In this document: positions 9,439 through 20,663 of the stretch, piece after piece
How the letters are laid out: each line of letters opens with the position of its first letter
How positions within the stretch are numbered: the first letter of the stretch is position 1
Source: Anthonomus grandis grandis
Taxonomy: Eukaryota; Arthropoda; Insecta; Coleoptera; Curculionidae
Reading direction: 5' to 3'
DNA length: 64,000 nt
NCBI RefSeq assembly: GCF_022605725.1
Contig: NC_065548.1
Span: forward strand, 45,191,131 to 45,255,130
Translations under genes and position numbers: made by a program
Notes under the pieces: generated by a model
The model's input: the letters and a program-made list of their open reading frames with translations, nothing else
Told to the model about the DNA's origin: nothing
Databases searched by the model: none

Positions 9439-11162
9439 TTAGGCCAGTAAAACTATGGGTCCAACCCGGAACAAATTTGGGACAAGCTGAAATTGTCAGG
9501 ATACCTTCTGTAGGTTGTCGACAATGTTTCCTAAGAAATCGCACTAAATCGCATAGGCCGTACTCGCCAAATAGGGCTTTAAACTAAAAAAAAACGTGTT
9601 TTTTTATTATTTTTCAAAAATATCTAAAAAACTATTATCTTTTTTAAAAATCTACAAGAAAACAAAATCATTGCCAATAAAAATACCTACAAAATGGTTT
9701 TTTGTTTTTTAAAATCGGCCTAAAAACAAAAAAGTTATGGGCTTATAAAAATTGGGCCGATTTGGCTTGGATTCTATTAAACTACTTTTGGTAAATTCGA
9801 CTTTATTAACGCTGATGCAAATTAATTGGATGTTTTTTATAACAAAAATATGGTAGTTGTCATAAAAAATCAGTGTGGAAAATTATATACAAATCACTAG
9901 GTATGATTTAATATTTTAGGTGAAGCGTTAAACGCAAAAATAGGTAAATAATACTATGCTAAAATGTGCTGCTTCTTACTCGTTTAATAATATTCTCAAA
10001 TAATATTTGAAAAAAAAACAGAAACATACTATAAAACTAAAGTCTGTATGGCATGGTACCTAAATGACACTTTTTAAAGAGTTAAATTTGATACCAAACA
10101 CAGTAATCATGTCATACAGTCATAAACAAAAAGTATACTTACTTTATTAAAACAAATTTTAATAAAAGAAAAAGAAATTAGTCTATACATTCATCATTTT
10201 CAACAAAAGACACATTTGTTGCATTGTCACAATACTGTCCAATGCAAATTGTACAGCTTGATGAACATTTAATTCCTACCTTTTTGCAGATACACGTTTT
10301 GGAGCATACTGACTTGCATCCACAAAATAATAATTTTATAATAAAATCGGGAGCGATGTCCTTACTGTTTCTTTGTGGGTCTAAGTAACCGTCCTTTTCC
10401 ACCCAACCCCACTCTCTTGGATCTAAATTATTTCCCAACCATGACTGCACCTGAAGGTAAACCCTTTTAAGATGTAATTGAGCAAATTCAGTTGTCGAGG
10501 GTAAAGAAGCTAGCTCAAAGTTACTACACAGTTTTTGGCGTGCAATTACCTGATTGTATTTTGCATACCTAAATGAATTTAAATTTTGGCTTCTCCTACT
10601 GCCGTACCATTTTAGAATAAAATTTTCTCCTAATTTTAATAAAGTGGCAATATCACTGAATACCCCTTTAAATTGAAGTAAATCTTCGGAAAGTTTTTCA
10701 TTTTTAGACAAAACAATTAAAGCACTTTTTTTGCCCTTTTTAAAGAATGCCGATACAGATTTTGTATTTTGCAATATTCAATGAGCAAGACAAATAAATC
10801 TGTGTCTTGTCCAACAACAAAAACATTAGATTGACTTTGATCGGTCTGTGTTGCTGCGGTTCTTTGTTTTTAAGGCAATTTTGAAAAACAAAAAGCGGTT
10901 TTGTAGCTACTCTTATTGGCAACAAATTTTCTCTCTTATAAAATTTTTAAATAGTTTATAATTTTTGAGATATTTTCAAAGAAATAAAAAAAGATACGAT
11001 TTTTTAGTTTAAAGTCCGATTGGGCGAGTACGACCCATGCGATTTAGTGCGATTTTTAAGGAAACACTGTCGACCATCTAAAGAAGGTATCCTGAAAGTT
11101 TCAGCTTGTCTCAAATTTGTTCCGGGTTACCCCATGTAAACACCTTAGTTTAACTGGCCTAA
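9439..11162 (-). mobile_element. Unclassified DNA transposon with ~215-bp inverted repeats (CXC-protein element)
   Basis: The left end (TTAGGCCAGTAAAACTA, then CCCGGAACAAATTTGGGACA) and the reverse complement of the right end (TTAGGCCAGTTAAACTA, then CCCGGAACAAATTTGAGACA) stay alignable to about 9650 and 10945, with several small indels. Between them is a minus-strand gene remnant. Long inverted repeats around one coding unit indicate a cut-and-paste element. A clear target-site duplication could not be assigned. Decayed repeats and the missing N-terminal coding part suggest an internally deleted copy. Confidence 0.65.
10178..10870 (-). pseudogene. Transposon protein with PIN-like motif and CXC Cys-rich domain, C-terminal part
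   Basis: Upstream, in another frame, is NVFVVGQDTDLFVLLIEY, a PIN-like nuclease motif. The main frame then reads SAFFKKGKKSALIVLSKNEK, SRRSQNLNSFRYAKYNQVI, DPREWGWVEKDGYL and a C-terminal cluster CGCKSVCSKTCICKKVGIKC plus SSSCTICIGQYCDN, resembling a CXC/tesmin-type zinc-binding array. From memory, arthropod genomes contain many uncharacterised repeat proteins with the same order: a DTDLLVLL motif, a 'GCDTTSA' motif, 'W.W' and CXC. Here the GCDTTS part is degenerate (NTKSVSAFF) and the N-terminus is absent. It presumably acts in moving the element, but the biochemical role is unknown. Confidence 0.55.
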
Positions 11163-11418
11163 GTAGAGCCTGCTATCCTTCTGCAGCCATTACGTCGCAT
11201 CGTTTCGCGCGTTCTGTTTTGGATCAGTTCGGGAATCCCTGAAGGAGAGGCCAATCGAGAAATTCATAGTTTATATTTTGTTAGTCAGGTCAGTGCGTGT
11301 AAATATTGTTTATCGTGTAGGAGTTTCGTTCGTATTGCGAATTTACTTGCCGACGTAAGATGTTAAATCGCAGAATTAGCTTTTAAAGTGAGTTATTTAT
11401 TAACATTTAACAAGAATA
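11163..11418 (+). other. Upstream region of the hAT-like gene
   Basis: Non-coding sequence, somewhat GC-richer at 11165-11250, leading to the hAT start codon. It probably contains the element's 5' end, but terminal repeats were not identified. Confidence 0.3.
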
Positions 11419-12209
11419 ATGCCAAAAGTAAAACCAACTGTGAAGGAATGGATAAGAGGCCATTCAGAATTAAAGTATGAAAACAATAAATTGTTTTGCA
11501 GAGCTTGTATAAAAACGGTAAGTTTTTTATTTATTTTGTGTTTTTAAAAAACAGCTCATAAAAGATAATTTTTGCAGATAAATTGCTAAAAAAAATATAA
11601 TATACAGCAGCATTTAAAAACTACAGGACATGTAGAAAAATTGAAAGATAAATCAACTCAACAACAAACTTTATTGCAATCAATGGTCAGCTCATCTACA
11701 CAGGATGAGCAAAAACAATTTTATTTTGATTTGTGTAAAATACGCTTTAAAATGTGGTTTATTACCTGTCAGAGTTGTTCTTAGCCAATGGGTCTCTACA
11801 ATGCAAATTCACTCAACAGTCATCCTTCTCATATTGTTAGTCATAAACTCGAACATCACATAAAAATAATAAAAAAATAATATTTACTGTTCTGTCAACT
11901 TTTGGCAATAATAAAATATACTCACCGGGGAACTTTCGTTCCCTTGCATCATCTCAGTCAACATCAATTTACACAATGTCACATTTCAATATATACATAT
12001 GTCAAACATGTTATCTTCCTTTATTTGACGACTAGTTAGAGTCACCTAGAATAGTAAGGGCTTTCCCCAGACGCTCCACTGCCGCTAAACAGTAAGCATC
12101 TCAACGAATTAGACAAAGTCCAAAAATCTCATCCATTATTCTCTAAGAGACCAACATACAAAATTGACGAAAAACACAAAGTCACGGTCTCACAACATGT
12201 AATTAAACG

Positions 12210-12249
12210 GGCTACACGTGTTTCGCTCTAGTTAGAGCATCATCAGGCC
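12210..12249 (-). ncRNA. Hammerhead ribozyme motif, Penelope copy A
   Basis: On the minus strand: GGC, then CTGATGA, a perfect stem GCTC-TAACTA-GAGC, GAAA, the short palindromic CACGTG, then TA followed by GCC. GGC and GCC can pair as helix I. CTGATGA and GAAA are the invariant hammerhead cores, and TA is an allowed cleavage site of the UH type. Very short helix III is typical of the type I hammerheads described in Penelope-like retroelements. Confidence 0.6.
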
Positions 12250-12302
12250 TTTACATATTGTTGTTTATTTATGTACTGTGAAGTGTATGGATGGCTTCTA
12301 AA

Positions 12303-12342
12303 GGCCTGATGATGCTATAACTAGAGCGAAACACGTGTAGCC
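12303..12342 (+). ncRNA. Hammerhead ribozyme motif, Penelope copy B
   Basis: Same architecture as copy A on the opposite strand: GGC, CTGATGA, stem II, GAAA, CACGTG, TA, GCC. One base in stem II (GCTATAACTAGAGC) creates an internal mismatch, so folding should be weaker than in copy A. Confidence 0.55.
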
Positions 12343-15300
12343 CGTTTAATTACATGTTGTGAGACCGTGACTTTGCGTTTTTCTTTGTTTTTCGTCGAAT
12401 TAGACAAAGGATATATTTCTACTATAACCTTCTGTTTATTCATGTCAATCGAGCCCCCAGTCTTACCTGACGGCGCTCGAGGAATTGCGCATTCGTTCCT
12501 AACTGAACAGAGGCTTTCACACCTACTTGTGCGGGCATCTTCAAGATGCGCAAAATAAAAACCGATCTGTACAAACTTACTCATAATGGCCACACATCTA
12601 CTCAAAATCAACTATTTCTCACACATTCACCACTATTAAATTTAGCAGCCTGATTTAACCAGTAAACACAACTCTTTTTCCAACACACCAACTTACACAC
12701 ATTTCTCTCAAACGTTGCTTTCTGACTGCTTGGCCAAGTAATATTAAGGGTGTCCTCTTGACTCAATGAATATTTTGTTTTACATTTGTGTAAATTTCTG
12801 GTTTCTTGCAATATTCCACTTTATAAATTAAATAGTCAAATATTCAGTTCCTTTCTGCGGAAATACACTGGTAGACATATTCCAGCCGAATCAACTTTGC
12901 GCAAAAACTATATTGATCTAGTTTACAATAATATAATACAAGAAATTAAAACAAAAATAGGATGCAACTACATATGGTTTTGGGTAGATGAAACGACGGA
13001 TTCATGTGGTCGATACATGGCTCATTTAATGATTGGAATATTGAGCGAAAATAGCTCAAGTAATGCTTTTTTAATTAGCTCAAAGCAGCTGGACAAAACA
13101 AATAATAATACCATTACTAGATTTGTTCATGATGAGCTAACAAAATTCTTTTTGCCAGACCCTGTTCCTAGTGAAAAAATATTACTAATGCTCTCTGATG
13201 CAGCTGCATACATGGTAAAGGCATATTCTAATTTAAAAGTTTTGTATCAACATCTAGTCCATTGTACATATCTAGCACATGGATTGAATTGGGTAGCTGA
13301 AATTATTCGTACCCAGTTCCCTTTGGTAAATAGTTTGGTAAATACAGGAAAAAAGATTTTTGTAAAAGCACCATTAAGAGCTCAATTATTTCGAGAAAGG
13401 ATGCCGGGTATACCAGTACCCCACCCATTATTACAAGGTGGGGTACTTGGCTGGATGCTGCTTACTATTATGCTAACCATTTTGGATCTTTCAGGGAAAT
13501 CGTATTAGATCTTTCCGAATCCTCCTTTGAATCAATTTTAAAGTGTCAAAAGATAGTCAAAAATGAAAAACTTAAGCAGAATTTGGCGTTTATTAACACA
13601 AACTATAACTTTGTAAGCAAGGCCATCACGCTGTTATATGCAGATTTTGCCCTAAGCATGTAACATGGGATTTCATATAAATTCGGCAAAAGTTTATGGG
13701 TTTTGGTATCGGCTTGAAAGGGTTGTGTGATTTACAGTTTTATAAATGGAATTTGGGGTTTGATAGTAATGCAATTTATTTTTTTTAAGGCTTTTGGGGT
13801 TTGATTATTTTTAGGAATGTATTTACCTACCCTATCCTGTCAGCACACCTCTGTGGAGTTAGTCGTATTATGTTTCCTTAGTCCCTATTCATGTACCTGG
13901 TGTTGGGAACTTTCTGACCTTTGATTTGTTTGTCAAGAGTTTCTATGAGGACGGTATATGTCTGGGGTATGGAGGGACTTCTAGAGGGTGCTGTTGTGCC
14001 ACAGATTGCGCTATGAGTGGAGTAAATAAGACCTTTTAGATGGTGATCCGTTAGTGTAGGAAAACTTATAAATACTTTCTTCTATAGCGGAATCATGTTG
14101 GGCAAGATATTCTAATTGATTTGAAATTGGCCTCCCCAGTTTTGCTTGCTATATTTCCCTTCAATTCTTCAAGTTAAGTTTTAGTAAATAAACGTGCCTT
14201 GACATCTGGTTTCTAACCCTACTAGCCGATTGACAGTGACTGTGATTGACAGTAATGATTATTGACACACTTGTTGTTGTGGAGGTTTGGCAGCGTTGCT
14301 GTTTCCCATTAAAGTTTGGTTTCCATTTGGCGGATGACGGAGCGTCATAAATCAGGCAGAGCGACGTAAGAGGCAAATTGGAATTTCGTAGCCCCGTTGG
14401 GAAAATTTTGTTAGTTTTCCATGTTTTAGTATCCGAGCAGTATCATTTTGCTGTGGTATTGCGGAATTTCTATTTTGATAGAGTGAGGCTCCGCGTAGTT
14501 TGCACCAAGAGGCAGGGTCAGATCGTGTCGAAGAGAAAGAGTGACAAGTTCACTGCCAGTGTCACCTGTCAATGTCTGGTAGGTTGTCAGTTCCTTGTCC
14601 AGCCGGTAGCCATCCCGTTATCAGAAAGAACAGTCGACATTTTGTGGTTTTAAGGAAATTTTAAGTTCATCTTGCTGGTAATTCGGTTGAATGGAAAAAT
14701 ATTCCTCCCAAGTTTTGGGGTTCAATTTGATGAACGTCTAGTGGGAAGTTGTAGCCGAGAGGATTTCGGATTGACCTGATATTTTTGGATTTGGTCGGCT
14801 GCTCCCACACCATTTATGGGATTTTGAAATTTTCTAACCACAAAACGAGACTCTAGGCCTCGCCCACCACCTTAGGTATGTAGCAACATGTTGGTAATTG
14901 CCATAGAATTGATTGTGTGTTTATTTTACTGATTTTTTTTGTCCTCTATTTTAGAGGCCTCTCCTTTTTCTCATTCTCTTCTCTATTCTCTGGTCTCTAC
15001 CTATTTTCTGGTTTCTTCTGGTCATCCCAACACTGTTGGCAACCGGCTTAAGGGAGCCTCAACACAGCCTGGACTGAGCATTGTACTGTGGCTCTGCGAT
15101 TTTGGATTGGAACTTGCCTGAAATCGACTTGCCCATGTGGTCGTTACCCTGGTTGTAGCTGACTGGTTCCAGAGCTGTCGAGTTAAGCTACCTTAGCCAA
15201 AATACACAAGAGATTAGAGGACACGCAAGTTTTTGCACATTTTATTTTATTATTCTCTTATTGAACGATTTGATTTAGGGTTGGGGGTTGATTTATTGAT

Positions 15301-17659
15301 TTGAATTTTATGGGTTTATTTTCTTTTATGTAAAACAAAAACGTTAAGAGGTTCTTGCTAAGTCTATTAATATTAACCTAAGGGTTTTCATTTGAATCGT
15401 GCATCGACATAATTGATTTTGACATTGAGCCTGGATCACCTTGTAAGGGATCGGCTATTTGCTACAAATAACATATTTAGTCATAGTGTTGGTGATTGGT
15501 TAATAGGTTTTATTGCAGCAACATACCATTAATAGGCTTTCAAATTCTAACCTTACTATTTAAAAGTTTTATTTAGATTAATGTGACTTGACTATAGTTT
15601 GTAAAAGGTATTTAGGGCCAGTGAGGTATTGTGAATTAGGCTCCAAACATATACTTCTTGTAAACAACACGTGATCACATTTTAGATTTTCCCCTTGAAC
15701 AGTAGTTCAGTGCGGATTTTTTTTTACTAATTCCTCGCCTTAAGCATACCTCAAGTAACTCTTAATTCTTTTATCAATTTTTTATTTATTTAAAATTACT
15801 ACAGTATTACATTTTGAATAATTATCTAAATTTAAATATCTCAGTGGAATTTAATTTTTTTATATAAATGGAAGTGACTATGTAAATTCTTGGATGATTA
15901 TATCAATCTGGTGGACCTATGGGTTGTTATTTGAGTTTTTTCTTTTTCCCAAATTATTTTCAGCTTTTAGGATCTAGATACAGGCATCATTTTCTTGATT
16001 AAGGGGGGCTTATATTACCATCATAATATATCAGGGTTTGGTGTAAAATATTTAAATCAAGTGGCGCTCTTATTAAAATTTCTCCCACTACCTTTTCCAC
16101 TGTCTAAAAGCTGGCGGCCACCAAATCTCTGAATCTTTTAAAACAAAATTTGCTTGTCTGGACGTCTGGACTGTAATTTTTTTGTGGTTGGATAGTAGGT
16201 ATGACTCACACGGGTTGGAAATAAATTGGTTTGAACCGAGTTACGCGCTACAACGCAATTTGAAGAAAAGGGTTTTGCTCTAGTCGAATCTATGGAAATA
16301 ATTGAAAATTGTAAAAATGATTGCCTAATAGTACATGGTGGACTACATTTTTTGAACATTTGACTTTTTAATTAATTTTCACAACAAAACCTTAATTTGT
16401 AGAGGCTTGAGACCATCGTCAGTCGATTTAGGTACTCATTGTTAATATCTGGACAAAAAATTATTAAAATCCCTTGGGAATTTCAGGAGATACGGGCATT
16501 ATATTGATTAAATAACAGGGAGCGCGGACTATAAATTGGTCGCTGTCAACCGGCATATGCTGCGTTCTCGATTTTGGTTGCTGGATATCGATCGGACGCT
16601 AGCTTCACACACATCGCACTATTACCATTTCATGTCTTTATTGTTGATGTTGTATGTCTTCATTGTTGAATCTCTACAATTGTTCAATTCAGTAAGTATT
16701 GTCTAGCAGGCAGCAGTCGGGGAATGTCTTGTGTAATAGAAAATATCATAGCTATTTGTCTCATCCATTCTGTGAATAATTTAGGGAATCAATTGCTGAA
16801 TTATCGTTTTGTTTTGTTTTCATGCCTTATTCTTCATTAGAGGAAAAGACCTTTAGGATCGGAAGTGTTCTATAAGAACTAATTGTATTAATTTATTTCC
16901 CATATTTTATTAACAGAAAATAATCACAATAAACATTAGAGATTTTTCAAAGGTAAACATGTCACTTTCTTACAGGTTATGTTTGACATTCAAATTTTAG
17001 ACATTGACGTTTCAATCAGAACCCGACAAGTCAGAGTAGCTGTATGTATTGCAAATTTAAGATTTTATTTTACTAATGATGTCTTACCGATAAAGCTTTC
17101 CTATTGAATTTAGTGATGTGTATGGTAAATCATTGATTTTTTTTATATTTACTGAGTTTGATTATGATAATGATGGTTATGCAAGGTTGCGTTAGCTTAG
17201 TAGCTTCAGTATGAGCGGAGGCTAATGTAAATAGGATTATTTTGATTCGTCGGATCTTCTGTCTATTGATGAGTATTGAGTATTGAAAGTATTCTGGTGT
17301 GGGAAAGTGAAAGGCGAACCTTAAGAAATGTCAGATTGAAATTATCTGCTAAAATTTTGGATTAAATTTTACCATCCGCTAATGTAGTAGGATTTCTTTG
17401 ATCGGCAATGTTTCGAGGTATTATCCGAGCATAATATTTTTGAAAAATTCCCTTCGGGAGATTTAGTTTTTGTAAATCGAAATTCGATGTTCGACTTTAT
17501 GTCGTTTCAATGTTCTTCACCTGCGTCACCTAATTGAAAATCCTGTTAATTCAGGGTAAGTGTATTTTATTTCAAATTGTATGTAGGGGTGTATTATAGG
17601 GGTCATTTGTTTCTTAGATTTTTTTTATTTGTGCTAAATTACGACCGACCATTTCCCTC

Positions 17660-17778
17660 GTATCGTATCTTCCTTGCAAATTCTTCCTGGGGAGTTGTTA
17701 CATTCAGAGAATACGGAGCATGAGGCACTTGAGGCAGCCCACCAACTAAGGAACCTAAGAAACGGCGATTTTAGCAAA
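17660..17778 (+). other. Exon-like open stretch, unidentified
   Basis: A frame free of stops reads DHFPRIVSSLQILPGELLHS, then ENTEHEALEAAHQLRNLRN, then GDFSK, and meets a good donor (GTATGTAA) at 17779. Composition is protein-like, but no acceptor lies between the upstream in-frame TAA and this frame, and no family was recognised. It may be an exon of a decayed gene. Confidence 0.25.
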
Positions 17779-17787
17779 GTATGTAAA

Positions 17788-17821
17788 TATTGTTTACTTA
17801 TTAATTAATAAGTAAACAATA
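17788..17821. repeat. 34-bp perfect palindrome
   Basis: TATTGTTTACTTATTAA is followed immediately by its exact reverse complement with no spacer. A degraded direct copy of the right arm (TAATAAGTTAAACAAT) follows. Confidence 0.8.
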
Positions 17822-19388
17822 CTTTAATTAATAAGTTAAACAATTCTTGTCAATCTCAATCATTGAATAATTAAATTAGTTTCATAAAGTGATAAGTTTC
17901 ATAAAACTTTAATTGCCTCTGTAAAGTAAATATAAGTAATTTGTAAGCTTTCCACAATTGCGTTAAGTAATTGAAACTTGTAAATCTAATTTCAATCAAT
18001 ATTAAATTAAGATAAGAATTATATTTCAATCATTCTCAAGTTCTTTTAAAAAAGAAATCTATCGCACTTCTAAATCACAAGCTAAGGACGCTTGTTAGTT
18101 TGTTAATTATGTAAATTCTAAAAAGTTATTAGAGAAACCGATACTGACATAGCTTGGTTGTTTCATTCTTTACCTATTTAGCTAAAGATAGCTGCTTAAG
18201 AGACTTAAGGGTAAGTACCCTCCTCCTGATTGTAAAAATATAACTAGTAATTATTTTGAAATTTAAAGTAACAAGTTGGATTGTCGGACATACCTCATGG
18301 ACTTGGAGTTTTGTGGAGTATCTTATGCCCGGCTGAGTCATGAGTTTCAGTGAGTTACGAAGCAGTGAATATTATATAGCATAACTCAATCTATATATTT
18401 TCGTTATAAAGTTCGCTCTCCTCACTGCTCATTATTACTGCTATCTGATTAATAAAAGCTCTTACTGTCATATAGGTATAGAGGTTTAAGATCAGGAATC
18501 CAAAATATGTAAATCAAAACATTGACGGTATAAATGTTACAGTCTATTTAACTTTTTTTTCTCAATATTTTTATTGTTATCGAATCAGAATTAAGAAGCA
18601 AAATCTTTAGAGGTACTTATAAAATAAGAAATTCCAAATTCTGGCAATATGAGTTTTCTAGAGAATTGTAAAAATCAACCTAAATCCTATGATAACCAGT
18701 TCTCTTAAGCAATTGATATTCTGATATTGATTGAAAAGAATGATGATATGTATAAAATTTCAATATCTTCGAGGGCCTATTATGGAATAAGTATTGGTAA
18801 TTTTTTCGGTCAGATTATTAACACATATAAGTCATTGGGTATTACAACTCGTTTCACAACTGCCGAAACCAGAATAATATGATCATCATTTTTAAATAAG
18901 TCAGATTAAATATAAAAATATTTTCGTAATTTTTTTGATGTTTTATTAAAGAAAACCTAATGAATTTAAAAGTGGATATTATAAAGCGACTATAAAGAAG
19001 AAGAAAGGAAAAAAAAGATCTACAACTTACAACGAGCAGATTTAAAAAATAAATGATAACCATGGAGTACCTATTTAAATCAGTTCTCCAGAGAATCTTT
19101 CTAGGGAAAATGCTTAAATAAATGAGTTTTAAAGTTTTAAGCCGGAGAGGTAGCAACGTAACAAGCAGGGTTTTCAGGGCTTCCTTGGGCCGTCAGTTAG
19201 TATAGGGGCCCACCCTTGCCTAGCCAGCGTAGGGGGCTGCCCTTTCAACTGGCGAAAAATCTCGATGGATGTAGTAATGCCAGGTGGCACCTGTGGTAGG
19301 ACTCTGCTGCATCCATCTCACACACATAAGCACACGCACTTCGTGCAAAACATAACAACACACATCACCAACCCAAATAATAAAGTAT

Positions 19389-20623
19389 CATGAACTTACA
19401 AGAAAGGGACGTAGGAGAAAAAGAGCCCACAAACAAGACAGGGGATCCTACCCCCAAATCCCCCGAAGCCAGGATGGACTTTTCATCCATCTAGGAGGAG
19501 GACCTGCTAAGGTCACCAGCCGCCAGCAACTCAGAAGCTGAAGTAAGCGAAAACTTCTCGACCAGGGCAGAACCAAAAGGTTTTGATCAGGCGGGAGTTA
19601 ACGCTACCGAAGCCGAAAAATTGCTGCGACTCAAGGAAAAAAGAAGCAGGCAAGGAACCGCAACCGCACAAAGCGAAGCCAGGACCAGCTTCCGCTTCTA
19701 CAAATCCTCTTGTAGGAGGCGGCTCTAAGGGCACCACCAAAGCCTCGAACAGCGGGCAACACCCGAGGAGTCGCCAGCTAGTAAAAGGGCGTGGACCAAG
19801 GGCTAGAGATGTAAGACGAGAGGCAGATAAACTGAAGCCAATCATCCTGCCCACGGCACCATGATGAAGGGGACACCCAGCACCGGCGCCTCTAGCAAAA
19901 AGAGGCAAATTAAAAAGGACACCTCACCCGACCGCCAGCATAAAAAGCCTAGGCAACAGGGCAGGTCCATCCCTCAAAAAGATGTGCAGGCAGGCGCGTC
20001 TCCCCTTCAAAGGAGAGATACCCAGTCAGGGCATCCACGAGGGACAAATGACCAACCCAGTTCCGGCTCTTATAGCAGTCAACAGGGCAAACCAGGTCGT
20101 TTTTAGGTCAGACAGAGAAGGTGAAAGGGTGACCAAAGAGGAGGCGGACCGCCTAAGGCTCCATCTCATCTCTGAGATGAGGAGGACCAAGGCTGAGCTT
20201 CACTCTCGAAACTCCGGACTCACAGAGACGGGCTGGTTTCTGGTCACGGCGGAGGACGAACCCTCAAGAGACTGGCTTTTGAGCTCCTGTCAACCACTGA
20301 CCGAGGGGGGTCACACCTTCACCGCAGTGAAGTCATCCGACGCCCCATGGCCAGTGGAGATGCCAGACTTAGAGTGTGTCAGGGAAATTCTTGACATACA
20401 GAATAGGGCCTTAAGCGTCCCCAGCTGGAAACACCTGAGGACGAAAGGAGAGCCTGGAAGGTTTAATCTTCACATCATGGTGAGCAGGGAGGTTGCTGCT
20501 CGACTCGAGGAGGCCAGGTGGACACTCTTCTTCGAAATAGTCACTGTCCGAGCTCTTCGAGTGACCGTTCGGCAAACGCCCACCGCAGCCGTAACCTCCA
20601 AGCCACTAGAAGGGAAGCCTTAG
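19389..20623 (+). pseudogene. LINE ORF1 with DUF4780-like domain
   Basis: ATG at 19389 opens MNLQERDVGEKEPTNK with an early in-frame TAG and a Lys/Pro/Ser-rich disordered N-terminus broken across three frames. The C-terminal part (19982-20623) is intact: VFRSDREGERVTKEEADRLR, TGWFLVTAEDEPSRDWLLSS, LSVPSWKHLRTKGEPGRFNL. That is the DUF4780 pattern of insect LINE ORF1 proteins, thought to act as the nucleic-acid-binding partner in the RNP. No CCHC knuckles follow in the remaining sequence. Confidence 0.7.
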
Positions 20624-20663
20624 GCAGGTAAGAGGGCTACCCCTACACCCGTGGATGTCCCCC

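Larger units (their letters stand above)
12119..12395. mobile_element. Head-to-head pair of Penelope-like element ends with 14-bp target duplication
   Basis: CGAATTAGACAAAG is present at 12105-12118 and 12396-12409. Between them are two inverted copies of the same terminal sequence, one on minus (12119-12260) and one on plus (12300-12395), meeting at their 5' sides. The repeated unit (hammerhead core, then TACATGTTGTGAGACCGTGA and CTTTGTGTTTTTC) is shared with 52488-52628 and, more diverged, with the Penelope remnant at 57705-58280 that encodes a GIY-YIG domain. Inverted partial copies joined at their 5' ends are a known Penelope pattern. Confidence 0.65.
11740..12783. mobile_element. 1,044-bp insertion in the hAT gene with 11-bp target duplication
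   Basis: ATTTGTGTAAA occurs at 11729-11739 and again at 12784-12794. Removing 11740-12794 restores the hAT reading frame exactly, so this is an insertion with an 11-bp duplication. Its ends (ATACGC and TTTTAC) are not inverted repeats and no poly(A) tail is seen. An 11-bp duplication suits a target-primed retroelement, but no diagnostic protein was recognised. It was itself hit by the Penelope fragment pair at 12119-12395, leaving about 750 bases of its own sequence. Confidence 0.7.
11419..13663 (+). pseudogene. hAT-like transposase gene (BED/CGGBP1-type finger), interrupted
   Basis: Exon 1 (11419-11517) starts MPKVKPTVKEWIRGHSELKY and reaches LFCRAC before a gtaagt donor. Exon 2 from 11578 continues with an in-frame TAA and then NIQQHLKTTGHVEKLK, a C2H2/BED-like finger. 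A 1,044-bp insertion splits codons FYFDLCK and FLVSCNIPLYKL. Downstream (12795-13430) the transposase core reads IPAESTLRKNYIDLVYNN, WFWVDETTDSCGRYMA, LSDAAAYMVKAY and VHCTYLAHGLNWVAE, typical of this arthropod hAT family (Asp in VDETTD, the C..H pair). A frameshift at about 13434 moves the frame to RWGTWLDAAYYYANHFG and it ends at 13663. Nonsense, frameshift and insertion make it inactive. Confidence 0.8.
13664..19145. other. Long interval without identified genes
   Basis: About 5.5 kb without a recognisable protein family. Parts are T-rich and GT-rich (13,670-15,200), unlike neighbouring transposons. Open frames at 14161-14376 (-), 14378-14653 (+), 16138-16359 (-) and 18854-19156 (-) look like chance. 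A TATA-like CTATAAATT near 16530, good GTAAGT donors near 17555, and an AATAAA near 18452 following a TATA-like stretch could belong to an old LTR or a host transcript, but no second LTR copy was found. Confidence 0.4.

Noticed and set aside
12321..12611. 96-codon minus frame
   Set aside because: It runs through the inverted Penelope unit and the unclassified insertion; no coding similarity.
14161..15121. Three open frames of 60-91 codons
   Set aside because: Low-complexity or chance frames with no family match and no splice support.
17265..17290. TGAGTATTGAGTATTGA resembling the LINE Y 3' tail
   Set aside because: The sequence before it does not match the LINE 3' UTR, so the match may be coincidence.
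18281..18500. Possible solo LTR (TGTCGGACAT start, TATA-like box, AATAAA)
   Set aside because: No second copy, no target duplication and no clear end could be found.
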